Positions 5,865 through 10,699 of a DNA stretch of 10,699 nucleotides are shown piece by piece (within the stretch, counting starts at the first letter, position 1; every line of letters begins with the position of its first letter). Position numbers and translations under genes: made by a program. Under the pieces are notes generated by a model. That model saw nothing but the letters and a program-made list of their open reading frames with translations. It had not been told where the DNA came from and did no database searches. Origin of the DNA: CAZAGT01 sp964484515 (lineage in GTDB: Bacteria > Desulfobacterota > DSM-4660 > Desulfatiglandales > HGW-15); NCBI GenBank assembly GCA_964484515.1, contig CAZAGT010000169.1, positions 1-10,699 on the forward strand, given 5' to 3'.

Positions 5865-6961
5865 ATGCCAAGGCGAAAGATCAACATCTCCACCAAGGTC
5901 GAATATCTTTCTATTCTGGATGAAAAAGGTCAGTTGGACACAAAACTCGATCCGAAGATTCCCGCGGAAGAGTTGCTCAAACTCTATCGGGCGATGCTCT
6001 TGGGGCGTCGCTTTGACGAACGCTTGTTGAGTTTACAGCGCCAGGGGCGGATCGGGACCTTTGCCCCGATCACGGGACAGGAGGCATCCCAGGTAGGAGC
6101 TGTAGCAGCACTCCGCCCTTCGGATTGGATGGTTCCTTCGTTTCGTGAAACGGCCGCGGAGATCTGGCGAGGTAGAACCTTGGAGAGCGTGATCCTCCTT
6201 TTCGGTGGTTACAATGAGGGTGGCTATGTCGAGGATGAACGTCATGATCTCCCCATGTCNNNNNNNNNNTTCTGCATGCGGTCGGCTTAGGTTGGGCGAT
6301 GAAGTACCGCGGGAAGGACGATGTCGCCATGACGTTTTTCGGCGACGGCGGCACCTCCGAGGGCGACTTTCACGAGGGGCTCAACTTTGCCGCTGTTTAC
6401 CAGGCGCCGGTGATCTTCGTATGCCAGAATAATCAGTGGGCCATTTCAATTCCGCGATCAAAGCAGACGCTATCGAAAACGATTGCCCAGAAGGCCGTGG
6501 CGTACGGTATGCCGGGGATCCAAGTGGACGGCAATGACATTTTGGCCGTCTACGCGGCGGCGAAGGAGGCCGTGGAGAGGGCGCGTTCCGGCGATGGACC
6601 GACCCTTATCGAATGTGTCACCTATCGCATGATGATGCATACAACGGCCGATGACCCGAAGCGCTACCGCGCGGAGAAGGAGGTAGCGGGATGGAAGAAG
6701 CGTGACCCAATTGTCCGTCTCCAGAAGTATTTGATGGATAAGAAAGTGCTGGCTCAGGACAAGATCGATTCCGTGGAAGAGGAGATAAAGACCGAGATCC
6801 AGACGGCCGTCGAACGCGCGGAGAAACAAATGGCCGATCTTGGAGATCCGCTCGATATGTTCGAACACACTTACGCAGAGGCTCCGGCTACCTTGCGGGA
6901 GCAGAGAGAGGAGTTGCTCCAGGAATTGACGGCGGCGGGGGAGGTGGAAAAGAATGGCTAA
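5865..6961 (+). CDS. pdhA: 2-oxo acid (pyruvate-type) dehydrogenase E1 component, alpha subunit, interrupted by an assembly gap
   Basis: E1 alpha, with E1 beta, performs the thiamine-diphosphate-dependent decarboxylation of pyruvate or a branched-chain 2-oxo acid and reductive acylation of E2. One gene spans the ten Ns at 6260-6269: residues 1-132 read in one frame up to HDLPMS, and after the gap a different frame begins LHAVGLGWAMKYRG. The two halves are adjacent parts of the same family alignment, so the frame change reflects a wrong gap length, not a mutation. Before the gap are RRFDERLLSLQRQGRIG and the TGQEASQVG block. After it come GDGGTSEGD ... CQNNQWAIS, the thiamine-diphosphate/Mg motif, and HTTADDPKRYR, the loop His near the active site. 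With about 20 missing bases the protein would be 368 residues, normal for the Bacillus-type subunit. GAAGGAG at 5851-5857 supports the ATG at 5865. Its stop overlaps the E1 beta start by 8 bases. Confidence 0.93.
6260..6269. other. Assembly gap (10 Ns)
   Basis: Ten ambiguous bases interrupt the E1 alpha gene. Ten is a placeholder: to join the frames on both sides, the true number of bases must be 2 modulo 3. Comparison with family members, which have about six residues between the S and the position just before LHAVG, points to roughly 20 bases. Confidence 0.95.
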
Positions 6962-7937
6962 GATGACGATGGTCCAGGCGCTGAACCTGGCCTTACGCCA
7001 GGAGATGGAGAAAGACGATCGAGTGATCGTTTTGGGCGAGGATGTTGGACTGGACGGAGGAGTATTTCGGGTTACCGACGGTCTCATCGACCAGTTCGGG
7101 GATCAGAGGTCGTTGGACACACCTCTGGCAGAGTCCGCCATCGTGGGCATGTCCATTGGGATGGCCATCTACGGCCTGCGTCCGGTATGCGAGATTCAGT
7201 TTTCCGGTTTCAGTTACCTCAACTTCCACCAGATCGAATGCCACGCCGCGCGCATGCGGTGGCGCTCACAGGGGCGCTATCATGTGCCGATGGTGCTGCG
7301 AACGCCCTACGGTGGCGGCGTCCGGGCCCTTGAACATCACTCCGAGAGCCGTGAGACCCTTTACGCCCATATCCCCGGTATCAAGATGGTGATCCCCTCA
7401 AGCCCACGTAATGCGCGAGCCCTCATGATCAGCGCCATTCGTGATCCCGATCCGGTGATCTTCTACGAGCCCAAGGCCGTCTATCGAGCATTCCGCGAGG
7501 AGGTTCCGGAAGAAGAAGAGACAATACCCCTCGGGAAATCCCAAATCGTGCGGGAGGGCAAGGATCTGACGATCATCTCGTACGGCGCCATGATGCGGCC
7601 CACCCTGGAGGCGGCGGTCGAACTGAAAGAGAAAGAGGGGGTCGAGGCCGAGATCATCGATTTGCTCACAATTTCACCGCTGGATGATCAGCTGTTCACC
7701 CAATCCGTGCGGAAGACAGGCCGCGCTATCGTCGTGCATGAGGCTCCCCGCACCCTTGGCCCCGGCGCGGAGGTTGTCTCCCGGCTGGTGGAGAAATCCT
7801 TCTACTACCTTGAGGCGCCGGTGGCCCGGGTCACCGGTTTTGACGTCACGATTCCCCTTTCCAGCCGCGAGCAGGCCTACATTCCCAATGCCAGGCGTAT
7901 CCTGCGGGCGGCGCACAAGGTCCTGAGCGCCAAGTGA
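6954..7937 (+). CDS. pdhB: 2-oxo acid (pyruvate-type) dehydrogenase E1 component, beta subunit
   Basis: The 327-residue protein is the partner of E1 alpha; the alpha2-beta2 heterotetramer binds thiamine diphosphate at the subunit interface. It has VLGEDVG (residues 27-32), DTPLAE with Glu60, the residue expected to activate the cofactor, and EHHSES with the active-site His129. The transketolase-C-like part runs from about 195 (GKDLTIISYGAMMRPTLEAA) to the end. The blocks RWRSQGRYHVPMVLRTPYGG and YEPKAVYRAFREEVP resemble the haloarchaeal/Thermoplasma/Actinobacteria type of complex, whose substrates include branched-chain 2-oxo acids, so pyruvate specificity is not certain. The start at 6954 lies eight bases inside E1 alpha with GGGGAGGTGG just upstream, an arrangement expected to couple translation and give equal subunit amounts. 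Confidence 0.95.
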   Translation: MAKMTMVQALNLALRQEMEKDDRVIVLGEDVGLDGGVFRVTDGLIDQFGDQRSLDTPLAESAIVGMSIGMAIYGLRPVCEIQFSGFSYLNFHQIECHAARMRWRSQGRYHVPMVLRTPYGGGVRALEHHSESRETLYAHIPGIKMVIPSSPRNARALMISAIRDPDPVIFYEPKAVYRAFREEVPEEEETIPLGKSQIVREGKDLTIISYGAMMRPTLEAAVELKEKEGVEAEIIDLLTISPLDDQLFTQSVRKTGRAIVVHEAPRTLGPGAEVVSRLVEKSFYYLEAPVARVTGFDVTIPLSSREQAYIPNARRILRAAHKVLSAK

Positions 7938-7956
7938 CAGGAAACCCTTTAGCCCA

Positions 7957-7966
7957 GCTTATAAGC
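7957..7966. other. Perfect 10-base palindrome between E1 beta and E2 genes
   Basis: GCTTATAAGC reads the same on both strands in the 76-base gap between pdhB and pdhC. It could be a protein-binding site or part of an internal promoter, but no -35 sits at suitable spacing. The E2 gene has its own ribosome site, GAAGGAGGG, just before 8014. Confidence 0.25.
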
Positions 7967-8013
7967 ATAACGTTAGGTCTTAAACACTCGGGAAACGATG
8001 TGAAGGAGGGAGC

Positions 8014-9324
8014 ATGGCCAGAGCGTTCAAGCTGCCTGACCTAGGAGAAGGCATCCACGAAGGAGAGGTCCTCGCCGTGCTGGTGGCGGTCGGCGATGAG
8101 ATTCATGAGGGGGATCCCATCTTTGAGGTCGAGACGGATAAGGCGGCGGTAGAAGTACCGTCGCCTTTTACAGGAGTCGTGGCGGAAATCAAGGCCAAGC
8201 CCGGGGATATCGTCAATGTAGGTGATGTCCTGATGACGTTTGATGGAGGGCCTGAACCCGAACCGACGGCGGAGGAAAGGAGTAAGGAGGAGAAGCAAGA
8301 AAAGGAGGTGCCCAAGGAGGCGGTTTCGCCACCTGCAAAGGAGGTCGTCGACACAGCGCCAGCCACCAAGGAGGGTCCCGTTCCGGCTTCGCCGGCCACG
8401 CGACGCCTGGCGCGCGAACTGGGGGTCGATCTCCGTCAGGTCACTCCTTCCGGGCCGGCAGGTTTGGTGACCGCAGACGATGTGAGGGCCTTTGCAGGCC
8501 GGGCGGAAGAAAGACCGGCAGCACCTGAAACGGGTATGGAAAAGGCCCCTTCGGTGCCTCCTATCTCGACAAAGGCACCTCCTTTGCCGGATTTTGAAAA
8601 GTGGGGACCGATCGAGCGGGTCCCTCTGCGTTCCATTCGACGTGCAACGGCCAAACAGATGGCCTTGGCGTGGTCCCAGATCCCGCATGTCCATAATCAA
8701 GACATGGTCGACGTAACCAGGCTCGAGGAGTTCCGCCGCAAGCACAAGGCCGAGATTGAGGCCAAGGGAGGCAGGCTGACCATGACGGTCTTTGCCTTGA
8801 AGGCCGTTGCCACCGCACTCAAGACCTATCCACGGTTCAATGCCACCCTGGACACCGAAGCCGGTGAGATCATTATCAAGGACTACTACCACATCGGTGT
8901 CGCGGTGAACACGGAGGATGGTCTTATCGTCCCGGTCATCAGGGATGTTGAACGCAAGAGTATCACGGAACTCGCCATCGAGCTTTACGATCTGGTACAA
9001 AAGACCCGCGACCGTAAGACCACCCTTGAAGAGATGCAGGGCGGCACCTTCACCATCACCAATGTGGGTCCGATGGGAGGCGGCTACTTTGCCCCTATCA
9101 TCAATTACCCGCAAGTCTCGATCCTGGGTATGGGAACGGCGCGCATGAAACCGGTCGTGAGAGAGACTGAAGAAAAAGGGTTTGAAATCGTACCGCGCCT
9201 CATGATGCCCGTCGTCCTTTGTATTGATCACCGAGTACTGGACGGCGCTGACGCACTCCAGTTTATACGGGTGATCATAGACGATCTCGAGGACCCTGAC
9301 CAGTTGCTGATGACCATGGTCTGA
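8014..9324 (+). CDS. pdhC: Dihydrolipoamide acyltransferase (E2) of the 2-oxo acid dehydrogenase complex
   Basis: E2 forms the core of the complex and transfers the acyl group from its lipoyl arm to CoA. The 436-residue protein has one N-terminal lipoyl domain (about 1-79) with FEVETDKAAVEVPSPFTG, Lys43 being the lipoylation site. A charged, Glu/Lys/Pro-rich linker (about 80-123) follows, then a peripheral-subunit-binding domain (about 124-162, SPATRRLARELGVDL ... TPSGPAGLVTADDV) that docks E1 or E3, a second Pro/Ala-rich linker, and the catalytic domain (about 198-436). The active-site motif is HRVLDGADA, with His406 and Asp410; TFTITNVGPMGGGYFAPIIN is the conserved trimer-interface block. 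A single lipoyl domain and this length are typical of Gram-positive-like PDH and of branched-chain E2s. The ATG at 8014 follows GAAGGAGGG. The gene is 76 bases after pdhB and in the same operon. Confidence 0.95.
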   Translation: MARAFKLPDLGEGIHEGEVLAVLVAVGDEIHEGDPIFEVETDKAAVEVPSPFTGVVAEIKAKPGDIVNVGDVLMTFDGGPEPEPTAEERSKEEKQEKEVPKEAVSPPAKEVVDTAPATKEGPVPASPATRRLARELGVDLRQVTPSGPAGLVTADDVRAFAGRAEERPAAPETGMEKAPSVPPISTKAPPLPDFEKWGPIERVPLRSIRRATAKQMALAWSQIPHVHNQDMVDVTRLEEFRRKHKAEIEAKGGRLTMTVFALKAVATALKTYPRFNATLDTEAGEIIIKDYYHIGVAVNTEDGLIVPVIRDVERKSITELAIELYDLVQKTRDRKTTLEEMQGGTFTITNVGPMGGGYFAPIINYPQVSILGMGTARMKPVVRETEEKGFEIVPRLMMPVVLCIDHRVLDGADALQFIRVIIDDLEDPDQLLMTMV

Positions 9325-9399
9325 GGTTGGCGAGAGTGCCCTTCTTAGGGATATATGGCCATCTCGTATGAAACTCCATGAAAGGAGGTCTCTGATACC

Positions 9400-9570
9400 C
9401 TGACCGGGCGAACAAGCTTTGAAATCACTGAAAATGTCATATTCGAGTACCATTTTCATGAAGTTTTCCGGTCGATCAACCTGGCCGCCCTGCGGCAAGC
9501 GGCGGCGCTGACACCGGAATCATTAAGAAAGCAACAAACCCTTTGTGAGGAGGCAACCATTCCATGGTGA
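9400..9570 (+). CDS. Possible 56-residue small protein between E2 and E3 (non-standard start)
   Basis: A frame open from 9382 to the TGA at 9568-9570 follows a perfect AAAGGAGGT (9381-9389). It has no ATG, GTG or TTG; the only plausible start is CTG at 9400, ten bases after that ribosome site. The product would begin LTGRTSFEITENVIFEYHFH and end EEATIPW, with a helix-like stretch INLAALRQAAALTPESLRKQ. Its end overlaps the E3 start by 7 bases, echoing the E1 alpha/E1 beta overlap. I recognise no family. An open run of about 60 codons is not rare by chance at this GC content, so this may be only leader sequence for E3; the strong ribosome site with no standard start is the reason to record it. 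Confidence 0.25.
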   Translation: MTGRTSFEITENVIFEYHFHEVFRSINLAALRQAAALTPESLRKQQTLCEEATIPW

Positions 9571-10699
9571 TGGGAGAACTGGCGCAAGAGACGGAAGTCT
9601 TGGTGATCGGCGGCGGGCCCGGTGGATATGCGGCCGCTTTCAGGGCCGCAGACCTGGGTTTGGAGGTGACCATGGTAGATATGGAGCCACGCCCCGGCGG
9701 TGAATGTCTCTTCCGCGGCTGTATCCCCTCGAAGACCCTTCTCTATCTTGCCGAGCTGATTCATGACGCCCACCGGGCTGAGGGCATGGGTATTTCGTTC
9801 GGCGAACCAAAAATGGATCTCGCGGCGTTACGACGCTGGAAGGAAGCCGTCATCGACCGCCTGGCAGATGGACTGGTCACCCTGAGCACCAAGCGCGGTG
9901 TTCAGCTCCTGCAAGGGAAGGCCGTCTTTGAAGGTTCGAATCGCATCCGGTTACAGGATTCAGAGGTCAGCCAAATCAAATTCAAACATGCCATTGTCGC
10001 CACAGGCAGCCGTCCGGTGCCCTTGAGTGGTGTTCCATTTGAGAAGGGCAGCCGTATCATGGACTCGGCGGGGGCTCTAGAATTGACAGATATCCCTGAG
10101 TCGCTCTTCATATTCGGAGGCGGCTATGTCGCCTTGGAACTCGGCACGGTTTACGCAGCGCTGGGCAGCCGCGTTACCCTGGCGGTCCGCCGAGACCGGC
10201 TCTTACGCGGGGCGGATGCAGACCTGGCAGCCCCATTGATTCGCAAGTTGAACGCCATGTTTGAGGCGATCCATTTCAACACGAGCCTCACCGCCGTCAA
10301 GGAGCTCAAGAACGAGGTTAGGGTGAAGTTGGAGGGCGAGTCCGGAGAACGTGAACAGACCTTTGATAGGGTCCTCATCGCCATTGGACGGCAGCCTAAC
10401 TCTCAAGACGTTGGGCTTGAGACGACCAAAGTCAAGCTCGACGATCGTGGTTTTGTGGTCGTGAATGAGCAGCAACGCACCAATGATGATCGGATCTTTG
10501 CCATCGGTGACGTAGCCGGAGGACCGTTGTTGGCGCACAAGGCCTTCCACGAAGGCCGCGTGGCCGCTGAGGTCATCGCGGGTCAGCCTTCGGCGTTTGA
10601 TGCGCAGGCCATCCCGGCGGTCGTCTACACAGACCCCCAGGTAGCGTGGTGCGGCCTGACAGAGGAGCAGGCCCGCAAACAAAAGCGACCGATCAAGGC
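9564..10699 (+). CDS. lpdA: Dihydrolipoamide dehydrogenase (E3), with NADP-type nucleotide-binding fingerprint; 3' truncated by window
   Basis: E3 reoxidises dihydrolipoyl-E2 through FAD and a redox disulfide, reducing a pyridine nucleotide. The first 378 codons are present. Residues about 12-23 (VIGGGPGGYAAA) bind FAD; GGECLFRGCIPSK holds the redox pair Cys48 and Cys53; ATGSRP, AIGRQPN and FAIGDVAGGPLLAHKAFHEG are the standard FAD-side blocks, the last strongly E3-like. The nucleotide-binding fold is unusual: GGGYVALELG (185-194) has Ala190 where NAD-linked E3s have the third Gly, and the strand that normally ends in an acidic residue reads LAVRRDRLLR (206-215), with Val208, Arg209, Arg210 and Arg215. 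This is the pattern of NADPH-specific glutathione reductases. The catalytic His-Glu pair lies beyond the window. GAGGAGG at 9547-9553 supports the ATG at 9564; the ATG at 9570 is too far from it. Confidence 0.95.
   Translation, partial: MVMGELAQETEVLVIGGGPGGYAAAFRAADLGLEVTMVDMEPRPGGECLFRGCIPSKTLLYLAELIHDAHRAEGMGISFGEPKMDLAALRRWKEAVIDRLADGLVTLSTKRGVQLLQGKAVFEGSNRIRLQDSEVSQIKFKHAIVATGSRPVPLSGVPFEKGSRIMDSAGALELTDIPESLFIFGGGYVALELGTVYAALGSRVTLAVRRDRLLRGADADLAAPLIRKLNAMFEAIHFNTSLTAVKELKNEVRVKLEGESGEREQTFDRVLIAIGRQPNSQDVGLETTKVKLDDRGFVVVNEQQRTNDDRIFAIGDVAGGPLLAHKAFHEGRVAAEVIAGQPSAFDAQAIPAVVYTDPQVAWCGLTEEQARKQKRPIK

Noticed and set aside
6051..6072. Inverted repeat GATCGGG ... CCCCGATC inside E1 alpha
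   Set aside because: It lies in conserved coding sequence (RIGTFAPIT) and is explained by codon choice.
5865..6961. Reading E1 alpha as a pseudogene or as two separate genes
   Set aside because: The frame change coincides exactly with the N gap, and both halves have all the conserved motifs.
6470..7087. A 205-codon minus-strand open frame across the E1 alpha/E1 beta junction
   Set aside because: Shadow of two well-supported genes on the other strand; no family-like sequence.
9368..9403. Tiny ATG frames at 9368 and 9378 near the strong ribosome site
   Set aside because: They end within 6 to 12 codons and start at or before the ribosome site, so they are not served by it.
8041..9498. A 485-codon open frame on the minus strand opposite the E2 gene
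   Set aside because: It is antisense to a certain E2 gene, has Arg/His-rich composition typical of a complementary-strand shadow, and has no recognisable motif.

Overview
The window is chromosomal DNA from a bacterium of moderately high GC (mid to upper 50s percent, judged by eye). It holds ordinary central-metabolism genes and no sign of phage, plasmid, insertion sequence or CRISPR. A run of ten Ns at 6260-6269 shows it is a scaffold from a draft or metagenome assembly. An aldehyde:ferredoxin oxidoreductase next to a Gram-positive/archaeal-style 2-oxo acid dehydrogenase complex would suit an NC10/Methylomirabilota, Nitrospirota or related anaerobe-leaning lineage. That placement is a guess, because no rRNA or marker gene is present.

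Layout. Positions 1-383 (+) are the 3' end of an AOR-type oxidoreductase. It converges on a leftward pair: nicotinate phosphoribosyltransferase (pncB, 610-2184, -) and, upstream of it, a small exported protein (2292-2714, -). A gene-free 2715-3101 carries inverted repeats and a good sigma70-like promoter (3010-3038) for a zinc-less MDR-family oxidoreductase (3102-4130, +). That gene converges, with 16 bases between, on an acyl-CoA dehydrogenase (4147-5295, -). A 569-base intergenic region (5296-5864) separates the divergent acyl-CoA dehydrogenase from a rightward operon.

The operon is a complete 2-oxo acid dehydrogenase set: E1 alpha (5865-6961, crossed by the N gap), E1 beta (6954-7937, overlapping E1 alpha by 8 bases), E2 (8014-9324, one lipoyl domain) and E3 dihydrolipoamide dehydrogenase (9564 to the window end, truncated). 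Together they would oxidatively decarboxylate pyruvate or a branched-chain 2-oxo acid, pass the acyl group to CoA on E2, and reoxidise the lipoyl arm through E3. An unexplained open frame with a perfect Shine-Dalgarno sequence but no standard start codon lies between E2 and E3.

The most interesting feature is in E3. Its pyridine-nucleotide fold has the glutathione-reductase-like, NADP-type fingerprint (GGGYVA, then VRRDRLLR) in place of the NAD-type GxGxxG and acidic residue. This closely matches the substitutions once engineered into E. coli E3 to make an NADP-dependent pyruvate dehydrogenase. The operon may therefore encode a naturally NADPH-producing 2-oxo acid dehydrogenase complex.
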